From QHWK01 sp035315685 (GTDB taxonomy: Bacteria; Acidobacteriota; Vicinamibacteria; Vicinamibacterales; CAVVIG01): a stretch of DNA of 6,940 bases. The notes beneath the pieces are model-generated. The model worked only from the letters and a program-made list of their open reading frames with translations, ran no database searches and had not been told where the DNA came from. Both the position numbers and the translations under genes were made by a program. The DNA is taken from contig DATFXR010000633.1 of NCBI GenBank assembly GCA_035315685.1, positions 1 through 6,940 of the forward strand, in the 5' to 3' direction. Of the stretch, positions 1-5,169 are shown piece after piece; positions within the stretch are counted from its first letter, which is position 1, and each line of letters opens with the position of its first letter.

Positions 1-116
1 GTGATGACCGATTCGATGACCGAGTCGCCGACACGCACGGTGACGTGGACGAGCACGTCGCCCCACACGATGTCCTCGATCGTGCCGCTCAGGTGATTGC
101 GTGCGCTCAGCGCCAT
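1..116 (-). CDS. Mop/molbindin-type TOBE protein, molybdate binding (partial, runs off the left edge)
   Basis: Only the first 38 codons are in the window, translating as MALSARNHLSGTIEDIVWGD and onward to VIESVIT. The LSARN..GTI start followed by alternating hydrophobic beta-strand residues is the hallmark of the TOBE/Mop fold, which binds molybdate or tungstate as oligomers; stand-alone forms of about 70 residues (molbindins) act in cytoplasmic storage or homeostasis. The start is firm: AGGAGG (121-126) lies 4 nt upstream of the ATG, and an in-frame stop (126-128) lies just before it. The same LSARN motif occurs in the ModC TOBE domain. The gene is divergent from modA, which supports a molybdate role. 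What cannot be seen is whether the protein ends after one TOBE domain or continues into a second TOBE or another domain. Confidence 0.85.
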   Translation of the reverse strand, partial: MALSARNHLSGTIEDIVWGDVLVHVTVRVGDSVIESVI

Positions 117-120
117 CGGT

Positions 121-126
121 CCTCCT
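121..126 (-). promoter_or_regulatory. Shine-Dalgarno sequence of the mop-like gene
   Basis: The minus strand reads AGGAGG, 4 nt before the ATG at 116. It is the strongest ribosome binding site in the left half of the window and fixes the start of the TOBE protein. No convincing -10/-35 pair for this minus-strand gene was found between it and the modA promoter. Confidence 0.75.
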
Positions 127-248
127 CATGCGGCGCGAGCCACGGGTTCGTGAACCGCGGGGGGCCAGGCGTCAGTGCCGCCATGACCGCGCACGCCGCC
201 GCGCGCATCGGTCGCGCGCTCGGCCAGGGTCGCTGCCGGCTCCGAACG

Positions 249-268
249 AATCGACCCAAATCGACTAG
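249..268 (+). repeat. Direct repeat AATCGAC x2, candidate operator upstream of modA
   Basis: AATCGAC occurs at 249-255 and 259-265, that is one helical turn (10 bp) apart. The second copy extends to AAATCGACTAG (258-268). The pair ends 15 bp before the -35 box of the modA promoter and lies between the two divergent molybdate genes. A 10-of-11 match occurs in inverted orientation before the HTH-TOBE regulator gene (2917-2927). The repeats are seen directly; their function as a protein binding site is inference. Confidence 0.4.
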
Positions 269-283
269 CTGGACCGCATCATG

Positions 284-312
284 TTGCATGGCGCCGATGA
301 TCTTTGTATAAA
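284..312 (+). promoter_or_regulatory. Sigma70-type promoter of modA (modABC-regulator operon)
   Basis: TTGCAT (284-289) and TATAAA (307-312) are separated by exactly 17 bp, the optimal sigma70 spacing. They match the consensus at 4 of 6 and 5 of 6 positions. Transcription would begin near 318-320, giving a leader of about 38 nt before the modA ATG at 357. No strong Shine-Dalgarno sequence precedes that ATG. The AT-rich box stands out against GC-rich surroundings. Confidence 0.65.
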
Positions 313-319
313 AGACCAT
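297..319 (+). promoter_or_regulatory. Imperfect dyad centred on the modA -10 box, candidate operator
   Basis: ATGATCTTT (297-305) and AAAGACCAT (311-319) are inverted repeats matching at 8 of 9 positions, with a 5-bp centre GTATA. The symmetry axis falls at 308, inside the -10 hexamer. A dimeric repressor bound here would block RNA polymerase, as is known for the different ModE box at E. coli modABCD. The sequence does not resemble the E. coli ModE box, which fits the absence of a ModE homologue here. Its role as the binding site of the HTH-TOBE protein is inferred. Confidence 0.45.
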
Positions 320-356
320 TCTGCGCAAGGCGGTTCGGCGGGTCGATCTCAGCCTC

Positions 357-1124
357 ATGTCCATCCTCCGGTCGGCGGTTCTCACCTCTCTCCTCGTCTT
401 CCTCGCAGCGTTCGCCGCGGCGCAGCCGCTGAGGATCGCCGCCGCGTCGGACCTGCAGGCGGCGCTGCCGAACATCGCCGCGGCGTTCGAGAAGGACACC
501 GGACACGCGGTCGCGCTGACCTTTGGATCGTCGGGAAACTTCTTCACGCAGCTGCAGAACGGCGCACCGTTCGACCTGTTTCTGTCGGCCGACATCGACT
601 ATCCGCGGCAACTCGAGCGCGATGGACGGGCGGAGAAAGGCAGCCTCTACGAGTACGCGACGGGACGCCTCGTGCTGTGGACCAGGAACGACTCTCGGAT
701 CGATCTCACGCGCGGGCTGGCCGTCCTGACCGATCCGGCGGTGCGGCGGATCGCGATCGCGAATCCCGAGCATGCCCCGTACGGGCGCGCGGCGGTCGCG
801 GCGCTGCACCATGAACGGATCGACGAGGGCGTGAAGGCGAAACTGGTGCGCGGCGAGAACATCTCGCAGGCGGCGCAGTTCGTGCAATCCGGCAACGCCG
901 ACGTCGGCATCGTCGCGCTGTCGCTGGCGCTCGCGCCGGCGCTGAAGAACAGCGGACGGTTCGTCGAGGTCCCGGAGTCGTTCTATCCGCCGATCGAGCA
1001 GGCGGCAGTGGTCGTCGCGGCGTCCCGCCAGAAGGCGGTCGCGCGACAGTTCGTCGAGTTTCTGAAGCAGCCCGCCAGCAGACGCACGCTCCAGTCGTAC
1101 GGCTTCGTCGTTTCGCAGCAGTGA
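357..1124 (+). CDS. modA: ModA, periplasmic molybdate-binding protein of the ABC importer
   Basis: This 255-aa protein has the usual ModA length. Residues 1-22 form a signal peptide (hydrophobic run LTSLLVFLAAFA, likely cleavage AAA|QP), so it works in the periplasm, catching molybdate (or tungstate) and delivering it to ModBC. Family motifs appear in order: LRIAAASDLQAALP (25-38) with the first oxyanion serine, FGSSGNF (56-62) with the second, PFDLFLSAD (71-79), IANPEHAPYGRAA (134-146) and GENISQAAQFV..GNADVGIVALSLA (167-191). The last segment has ALSLA where E. coli-type ModA has a ligand tyrosine nearby, so the pocket may be of the other ModA subgroup; this needs an alignment. The ATG at 357 is chosen because it directly precedes the signal peptide. 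It is first in an operon with modB 30 nt downstream. Confidence 0.95.
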   Translation: MSILRSAVLTSLLVFLAAFAAAQPLRIAAASDLQAALPNIAAAFEKDTGHAVALTFGSSGNFFTQLQNGAPFDLFLSADIDYPRQLERDGRAEKGSLYEYATGRLVLWTRNDSRIDLTRGLAVLTDPAVRRIAIANPEHAPYGRAAVAALHHERIDEGVKAKLVRGENISQAAQFVQSGNADVGIVALSLALAPALKNSGRFVEVPESFYPPIEQAAVVVAASRQKAVARQFVEFLKQPASRRTLQSYGFVVSQQ

Positions 1125-1140
1125 CCGGAAGGCTTCGCGC

Positions 1141-1146
1141 TACACT
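1141..1146 (+). promoter_or_regulatory. Possible internal -10 box before modB
   Basis: TACACT matches the -10 consensus at 4 of 6 positions, including the key TA..T, and ends 8 nt before the modB ATG. modB lacks a Shine-Dalgarno sequence close to its start. The geometry resembles three other starts in this window where a -10-like box almost touches the start codon. No good -35 box lies at 16-18 bp, so this is a weak call. Confidence 0.3.
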
Positions 1147-1154
1147 CCCCGTCC

Positions 1155-1829
1155 ATGGATTGGACCGCGATCGGGTTGAGCGTGCGGCTGGCGGCGATCG
1201 TCTCGGGCATCCTGCTGGTCATCGGCTTGCCGATCGCGTACTGGCTCACCTTCGCGCGGTCGCGATGGCGTTTCCTGTTCGAGTCGATCGTCGCGCTGCC
1301 GCTCGTCCTGCCGCCAACCGTGCTCGGCTTCTACGTGCTCCTCGCGCTCGGCTCGCGCAGCCCGATCGGCCGCGCCTGGGAGAGGTGGACCGGACACGGC
1401 CTCGCGTTCACCTTCGAAGCGCTGGTGATTGCGTCGGTGCTCTACAGCCTGCCGTTCGCGGTGCAGCCGATCGCGGCGTCGTTTGCGCAGATCGATCGGA
1501 CGCTGCTCGAGGCGTCGGCGACCCTCGGCGTCGGTCCGCTGCGCACGTTCCTCCGCGTCGTGTTGCCGCTGTCGCTCGACGGCGTCCTCGCCGGCATGGT
1601 GCTGACCTTCGCGCACACCATCGGCGAATTCGGCGTCGTCCTGATGGTCGGCGGCAACCTTCCCGGCGTCACGCGGACGGTCTCGATCGCCATCTACGAC
1701 GATGTGCAGGCGTTCAACTTTGCGGCGGCGCACCGGACGGCGCTGCTGCTCCTGGTGTTTTCGTTCGCCGCGCTCGCGTCCGTGTACGCGATGATGCGGA
1801 AGCCCTGGGCGGTCGCGCCGCTGTCATGA
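1155..1829 (+). CDS. modB: ModB, molybdate ABC transporter permease
   Basis: This 224-aa inner-membrane protein forms, as a dimer, the channel through which molybdate passes from ModA to the cytoplasm. About five hydrophobic helices are visible (roughly 8-31, 43-65, 84-108, 140-165 and 195-213). The cytoplasmic EAA loop that docks on the ATPase reads EASATLGVGPLRTFLRVVLP (119-138). The motif HTIGEFGVVLMVGGN (154-168), followed by PGVTRT and SIAIYD, is characteristic of ModB rather than of sulfate permeases. Length is normal. The ATG at 1155 is used: the N-terminus MDWTAIGLSVRLA is typical of the family. The stop overlaps the modC start in ATGA (1826-1829), indicating translational coupling of channel and ATPase. 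Confidence 0.95.
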   Translation: MDWTAIGLSVRLAAIVSGILLVIGLPIAYWLTFARSRWRFLFESIVALPLVLPPTVLGFYVLLALGSRSPIGRAWERWTGHGLAFTFEALVIASVLYSLPFAVQPIAASFAQIDRTLLEASATLGVGPLRTFLRVVLPLSLDGVLAGMVLTFAHTIGEFGVVLMVGGNLPGVTRTVSIAIYDDVQAFNFAAAHRTALLLLVFSFAALASVYAMMRKPWAVAPLS

Positions 1830-2914
1830 GCCTCGACGTGCGTCTCCGCACGCGTCTGTCGCCGCGCTTCCGGCTCGACGTCGCCTTTACCGCCGCACCC
1901 GGCACGACCATCGTCTTCGGCGCATCAGGATCCGGAAAGACGACGCTGCTCCGGTCGGTCGCCGGCCTGGCCGCGACCGACGAAGGACGGATTGCGATCA
2001 ACGATCGCGTGCTGCTCGACGTGGGCGCGCGCATCAACGTCCCGCCGCCCGGCCGCCGCGTCGGCCTGGTGTTTCAGCATCTCGCGCTTTTTCCGCACCT
2101 GACGATTGCCGAGAACATCGCCTACGGGCTGCCGCGGCAGCCGGCGACGAAGCGCGATGCGCAGACCACGGCGATCGCGACGTCGTTCGGCATCGCGCAT
2201 CTGCTCGCGCACCGGCCCGCGGCGGTTTCCGGCGGCGAACGGCAGCGCGTCGGCCTGGCGCGGGCGCTGGTGACCGATCCCGAAGTGCTGCTTCTCGACG
2301 AACCGCTGTCGGCGCTCGATCACGACACGCAGTCGCGAATCATCGCCGATCTCCGGACGTGGAACGAGCGGCGCCGCGTCCCGATTCTCTACGTCACGCA
2401 CTCGCAGCGGGAAGCGTTCGCGCTCGGGGAGCGCGTCCTGCTGCTGCGCGACGGGACCATTGTCGCCGACGGCACGCCGGACAAGGTCCTGAACGCGCCG
2501 TCGCACGAGAGCGTCGCGCAGCTGGCGGGCTTCGAGAATCTGCTCGATGCGGTCGTCATCGAGCGGCGGCCGGATGCCGGCGTGATGATCGTGCGCCTGA
2601 CCGGAACGGCGACCGATCTCGAGACACCGCTGACGTCGTTCGACGCGGGCGATCGCATCCGCGTGGCAATTCGGGCGGGCGATATTCTGATCGCGACGGA
2701 GCGCCCTCACGGGTTGAGCGCACGCAACGTCGTGCCCGCGACGATCGGTGGTCTGGCGCGTCAGGGCGCAACGGTCCGGCTGGAAGCCAGCATCGGCGTG
2801 CCCGTCGAAGTCCACGTCACGCCCACCGCGAGCGCGGACCTCGATCTGCGGCCCCACGGCAACGTCTGGCTGGTGATCAAGACCCACTCCTGCCACCCCG
2901 TGTCCGCAGTATGA
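1826..2914 (+). CDS. modC: ModC, molybdate ABC transporter ATP-binding protein with C-terminal TOBE domain
   Basis: This 362-aa cytoplasmic ATPase energises the ModB channel. All nucleotide-binding motifs are intact: Walker A GASGSGKTT (32-40), Q-loop Gln84 in VFQHLALFPHLT, signature VSGGERQR (133-140), Walker B EVLLLDE (152-158), D-loop SALD (161-164) and switch His191 in YVTHS. SGGER in place of SGGQR is common in ModC. The C-terminal part (about 235-355) contains a TOBE domain starting HGLSARN (295-301), which in this family binds molybdate and can inhibit transport when the cell is replete. The start is the ATG overlapping the modB stop. Reading open further upstream (to 1121) gives only an out-of-frame shadow of modB. 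The stop lies 28 nt before the HTH-TOBE regulator gene. Confidence 0.95.
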   Translation: MSLDVRLRTRLSPRFRLDVAFTAAPGTTIVFGASGSGKTTLLRSVAGLAATDEGRIAINDRVLLDVGARINVPPPGRRVGLVFQHLALFPHLTIAENIAYGLPRQPATKRDAQTTAIATSFGIAHLLAHRPAAVSGGERQRVGLARALVTDPEVLLLDEPLSALDHDTQSRIIADLRTWNERRRVPILYVTHSQREAFALGERVLLLRDGTIVADGTPDKVLNAPSHESVAQLAGFENLLDAVVIERRPDAGVMIVRLTGTATDLETPLTSFDAGDRIRVAIRAGDILIATERPHGLSARNVVPATIGGLARQGATVRLEASIGVPVEVHVTPTASADLDLRPHGNVWLVIKTHSCHPVSAV

Positions 2915-2934
2915 TTCGAGTCGATTTCGGAGGT
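2910..2934 (+). promoter_or_regulatory. Possible promoter, operator and Shine-Dalgarno sequence of the HTH-TOBE regulator
   Basis: TATGAT (2910-2915) overlaps the modC stop and matches the -10 consensus at 5 of 6 positions, but no clear -35 is seen. CGAGTCGATTT (2917-2927) is the reverse complement, with one mismatch, of the element at 258-268 before modA, and would cover the expected transcription start. GGAGGT (2929-2934) is a strong ribosome binding site 8 nt before the ATG at 2943, and fixes that start over the second ATG at 2952. The ribosome site is well supported; the promoter and operator are tentative. Confidence 0.45.
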
Positions 2935-2942
2935 CTGCTGAC

Positions 2943-3401
2943 ATGGGGTTGATGACCGTGCGAGCCGCTGCCGAGCGGATGGGCATCGGCTACTCCACCC
3001 TGAAACAGTGGATTCACCAGGGCAAGGTGCGCACCACCAAAACGGCCGGCGGCCATCACCGCCTCTCCGAAGCGGAAGTGGACCGCGTGCTGGCGCCGCA
3101 GACACCGCCCTCGCACAACAAGCGGCCGGCTGCCTCGACCGGGTTGATCGTGGCGTTGAGCGGCCGGAACCGGCTCCATGGCTTCGTCGACGAAGTACGC
3201 AGCGACGGCCTGCTCGGTCAGGTTCGCCTCCGCATCGGCGATCAGACGCTGACCGCGGTGATCACCAGCGACGCGATCTCCGAGTTGAAGCTGCGTCGCG
3301 GCGACGACGCGGTCGCGATCATCAAGTCAACTGAAGTCATGATCGCCCGCGAAGCGCCCGAACGACCCGAACCGGCTGCCGCGAGACGCCGCCGCCGCTG
3401 A
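2943..3401 (+). CDS. HTH (excisionase/MerR-like)-TOBE protein, probable molybdate-responsive transcriptional regulator
   Basis: This 152-aa protein has two modules. Residues 4-50 form a MerR/excisionase-type winged helix-turn-helix: TVRAAAERMGIGYSTLKQWI, then the wing TAGGHHRLSEAEVDRVL, close to the family GGHRR-F pattern. Residues 72-134 are a TOBE/Mop domain (LSGRNRLHGFVDEV..LLGQVRLRIGDQTLTAVITSDA..LRRGDDAVAIIKSTEVM), the molybdate-binding fold of Mop, ModC and ModE. The ends are a Pro/Ser-rich linker (51-66) and a basic tail ending in five or six arginines, which could add nonspecific DNA affinity. Being last in modABC, it is inferred to sense molybdate and control the operon, replacing the LysR-like ModE of enteric bacteria. 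Whether it represses or activates is not shown by sequence. It uses a strong GGAGGT ribosome site. Confidence 0.85.
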   Translation: MGLMTVRAAAERMGIGYSTLKQWIHQGKVRTTKTAGGHHRLSEAEVDRVLAPQTPPSHNKRPAASTGLIVALSGRNRLHGFVDEVRSDGLLGQVRLRIGDQTLTAVITSDAISELKLRRGDDAVAIIKSTEVMIAREAPERPEPAAARRRRR

Positions 3402-3415
3402 CAGCGGAGGTTCGC

Positions 3416-3450
3416 GCCGTTTCGCCTCACGTCCCGGTCGCGCGAAAGGC
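3416..3450 (+). terminator. Weak stem-loop after the molybdate operon, possible terminator
   Basis: GCCGTTTCGC (3416-3425) can pair with GCGAAAGGC (3442-3450) around a 16-nt loop, with one bulged base. It begins 14 nt after the regulator stop. There is no T-run, so if it terminates transcription it is not a canonical intrinsic terminator. Confidence 0.25.
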
Positions 3451-3478
3451 AGTGGACCTGGCGAATCGAAAAATGCCC

Positions 3479-3484
3479 TAGGAT
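3479..3484 (+). promoter_or_regulatory. -10 box of the 192-aa secreted protein gene, probably leaderless
   Basis: TAGGAT matches the -10 consensus at 4 of 6 positions and ends 7 nt before the ATG at 3492, placing the expected transcription start at or within a base or two of the start codon. No Shine-Dalgarno sequence is present. The -35 region is not clear: TGGACC at 3453-3458 is 20 bp away. Confidence 0.4.
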
Positions 3485-3491
3485 ACGCGCC

Positions 3492-4070
3492 ATGGTGCAG
3501 ACGCGGGGTCGCTCGATGCTGGTGTGCGCGGTGCTGCTCGGACCGGTTGTCCACGCGCAGGTCAAGGCACAGCCGAAGCCGGCCACGCCGCCGTGGGACA
3601 AAGGGATTCAGCCGATCAGCCGCGACAGCTACTACAACGCGATCGCGTGCGGCAAGCAGGGCGGCGCGAACCCGGCGTGCGTGTTCTGGGACACCGGCTT
3701 GTGCAAGAACGACGATTTCACGCTCGCGATGTACACGCCGTACAAGCAGGTGGCGTACGAGGTGTGGCAGGCCGTGAAGAACAAGCAGGACGCGCCGACG
3801 CCGAGCTATGCTGACGCGCAGCGGACCCGCATCACCGTCGGCGTGACGGCTGCGGCGGCGGCAAAGAATCCGATCGCCGCGGTGACCATCAAGCGCGGCG
3901 GCGCGACCGTGAAACCGGTGACGCAGTCGCTCGAGACCGGCGGCGGCGGGAAGTTCATTTTCGACTTCGCCGCGTTCGCCCCGACCGAAGACGTGACGCT
4001 CGAACTCGCTGGCCGCGCGCGGACCGTGTCGTGCGCGATCGATCGCGCAGCCCTCGCCAGCTTCCGCTGA
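3492..4070 (+). CDS. Secreted hypothetical protein, 192 aa, four mature cysteines
   Basis: I do not recognise a named family. Residues 1-22 look like a signal peptide (basic RGR, hydrophobic MLVCAVLLGPVV, cleavage VHA|QV), so the protein is likely exported. A Pro/Lys-rich stretch (24-36) follows. The central part has Cys53, Cys63 and Cys71 in IACGKQGG, NPACVFWDTGLC and neighbouring Trp/Tyr-rich sequence (YTPYKQVAYEVW, 81-92). The C-terminal half (about 112-182) alternates hydrophobic residues (RITVGVTA, AAVTIKRGG, KFIFDFAAFAP, VTLELAG) like a beta-sandwich, and ends with Cys181. The four mature cysteines could form two disulfides. It is a single gene, convergent with another secreted protein beyond a hairpin, and there is no evidence linking it to molybdate. 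The start ATG is favoured because it precedes the basic n-region; ATG 3516 is an alternative that would truncate the signal. Confidence 0.7.
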   Translation: MVQTRGRSMLVCAVLLGPVVHAQVKAQPKPATPPWDKGIQPISRDSYYNAIACGKQGGANPACVFWDTGLCKNDDFTLAMYTPYKQVAYEVWQAVKNKQDAPTPSYADAQRTRITVGVTAAAAAKNPIAAVTIKRGGATVKPVTQSLETGGGGKFIFDFAAFAPTEDVTLELAGRARTVSCAIDRAALASFR

Positions 4071-4076
4071 CGGCGG

Positions 4077-4108
4077 GAGATCGCAGAGAGCTTCCCCTCT
4101 GCGATCTC
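4077..4108. terminator. Perfect 12-bp hairpin between convergent genes, probable bidirectional terminator
   Basis: GAGATCGCAGAG (4077-4088) and CTCTGCGATCTC (4097-4108) are perfect inverted repeats with an 8-nt loop. The hairpin begins 6 nt after the stop of the plus-strand secreted protein, and about 43 nt beyond the stop of the minus-strand gene. There is no T-run on either side. Its position between convergent genes is what a shared terminator or 3-prime-end stabiliser would need. Confidence 0.5.
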
Positions 4109-4150
4109 GCCCTACTCCTCTGCGGCGCCGTCTTCTCTGCGGCCTCTGGG
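4097..4150. repeat. CTCTGCG short interspersed repeats
   Basis: CTCTGCG occurs at 4097-4103, 4118-4124 and 4135-4141, with a degenerate CTCTGGG at 4144-4150. Together they fill the gap between the two convergent genes, and the first copy is the right arm of the hairpin. The spacing (21, 17, 9 nt) is irregular, so this is not a simple tandem repeat. Confidence 0.5.
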
Positions 4151-4151
4151 T

Positions 4152-5072
4152 TTACGGCACGCACTGCACCGTGATGAAGATCGTCAGCGGCTTGCTCGTC
4201 TTCGGGAACTGAACCGTCACGACCTGCGGTCCGGTGTACGGCTGGCGGATGCCGCCGACGTCGACGATGCCGACGTTGCACCCCGGCTGCGGTGGAATCG
4301 CGATGTAATGCGTGCCGTCTTCCGGCGCCTCGATGTGCGCTTCGTGGTTCACGTCCAGCGCGGCGTTGAAGTACGACGATTTCGAGTTCGTCCCGCCGAG
4401 CGTGTCCATCCAGAAGATCTGCGCGCCGTCGAGGACCGTTTCACCGTCGTCGAGATAGTTGTTGCCGTTGGCGTCGATGAAGAACCTGGTGTCGATCTCC
4501 TGCGCGACGCCGTCTTTCCGGATCTTGTAGTTGTCGGTCTTGCTGTCGGCCGGGACGAAGCCGTGCACGCCGACGCCCCCCTTGAACCCGCAGTCGACCA
4601 CGCTCGCCAGACACTTGTAGTTCTCGACCAGGGTCACCCACACCTTGTAGACGCCACCCGGATTCGGCGTGTCGAGGTACGGCATCAGCTGCACGGTCAC
4701 CGCGCCGTGATCGACGTCGAACCCGGTCTTGTGCTGACAACCGGTCGCGACCACGTTGGTGATGATGCCGTTCGCGACGTCGAACTGGCGGCAGCGGGCC
4801 GCATCGGTCGAGAGCAGCTTCTTCCCGCTGGGGTCGGTCACCTGGAAGATGTATCGGCCGTCGTCGAGACCGGCCGCCGTCTGCGGTGCGCCTGGGCCGG
4901 GACCGCCATCGAGATAGACGGCGTCCTTGCTCGGGTAGATGTTCGCGTTCACCTCCGAACCATCGGCAACCGTCGTGAAGATGGCGCCCGATGGTGCGTG
5001 CGCAAGCAACGGAGCGCAGAGCATCGCAGCGCAGAAGGTTCCCAGGATGAATGCAGGCACACGTGGTGTCAT
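4152..5072 (-). CDS. Secreted hypothetical protein, 306 aa, six mature cysteines and an EF-hand-like calcium loop
   Basis: No named family is assigned. Residues 1-26 are a signal peptide (TPRVP, then FILGTFCAAMLCAPLLA, cleavage AHA|PSG). The mature part is rich in beta-strand and turn sequence, including DGRYIFQVTDPSGKKLLSTD (71-90), CRQFDV, and DTPNPGGVYKVWVTLVENYKC (134-154), a pattern I associate loosely with prealbumin/Cna_B-like extracellular proteins. Residues 200-211 read DANGNNYLDDGE, with acidic or amide ligands at EF-loop positions 1, 3, 5, 9 and 12, so calcium binding is plausible. Mature cysteines are 94, 112, 154, 161, 265 and 304. The ATG at 5072 is chosen because GGAGGG lies 6 nt upstream; an in-frame TTG at 5108 would add 12 residues ahead of the signal. 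Function is unknown; exported and perhaps cell-surface. Confidence 0.75.
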   Translation of the reverse strand: MTPRVPAFILGTFCAAMLCAPLLAHAPSGAIFTTVADGSEVNANIYPSKDAVYLDGGPGPGAPQTAAGLDDGRYIFQVTDPSGKKLLSTDAARCRQFDVANGIITNVVATGCQHKTGFDVDHGAVTVQLMPYLDTPNPGGVYKVWVTLVENYKCLASVVDCGFKGGVGVHGFVPADSKTDNYKIRKDGVAQEIDTRFFIDANGNNYLDDGETVLDGAQIFWMDTLGGTNSKSSYFNAALDVNHEAHIEAPEDGTHYIAIPPQPGCNVGIVDVGGIRQPYTGPQVVTVQFPKTSKPLTIFITVQCVP

Positions 5073-5078
5073 GAATCG

Positions 5079-5084
5079 CCCTCC
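5079..5084 (-). promoter_or_regulatory. Shine-Dalgarno sequence deciding the start of the 306-aa secreted protein
   Basis: The minus strand reads GGAGGG, 6 nt before the ATG at 5072. It supports that start over the in-frame TTG at 5108, which has no comparable site. Confidence 0.7.
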
Positions 5085-5141
5085 GGCGGTTCGAAGAGAA
5101 GTTGACAAGGCAATATCAGGAAAGCATCAGCAACACGCGTA

Positions 5142-5154
5142 CCGCCGAAGGCGG
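5142..5154. repeat. Small GC-rich hairpin in the 5073-5238 gap
   Basis: CCGCC-GAA-GGCGG is a perfect 5-bp stem with a 3-nt loop; on the minus strand the loop contains CTTCGG. It lies downstream of the phosphatase gene and upstream of the secreted protein gene. It could be part of a terminator, but no T-run follows. Confidence 0.3.
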
Positions 5155-5169
5155 GAAGATTTCGGCACG

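Noticed and set aside
320..356. Molybdenum-cofactor riboswitch in the modA leader
   Set aside because: The expected leader is only about 38 nt, too short for that riboswitch class, and no conserved stem pattern is visible.
1121..1825. In-frame open extension of modC upstream to an ATG at 1121
   Set aside because: It would make a 597-residue protein, but the added 235 residues are an Arg/Ala-rich out-of-frame shadow of modB. The ATGA overlap at 1826 and the family N-terminus fix the start of modC.
3395..3407. CCGCT-GAC-AGCGG hairpin at the end of the regulator gene
   Set aside because: A 5-bp stem partly inside the coding sequence with no T-run is too weak to call a terminator.
4308..5105. 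Long plus-strand open frame opposite the 306-aa protein
   Set aside because: Its translation is Arg/Val/Asp-rich with no recognisable domain, and it mirrors a gene with a signal peptide, a ribosome site and domain-like sequence. It is a GC-rich shadow.
5102..5107. Perfect TTGACA on the plus strand as a -35 box
   Set aside because: No -10-like hexamer lies 16-18 bp downstream, and no plus-strand gene follows; the downstream DNA is the antisense of the phosphatase gene.
5073..5108. TTG start at 5108 for the 306-aa secreted protein
   Set aside because: It has no ribosome binding site and would put 12 residues ahead of a normal signal peptide, while the ATG at 5072 has GGAGGG at 6 nt.
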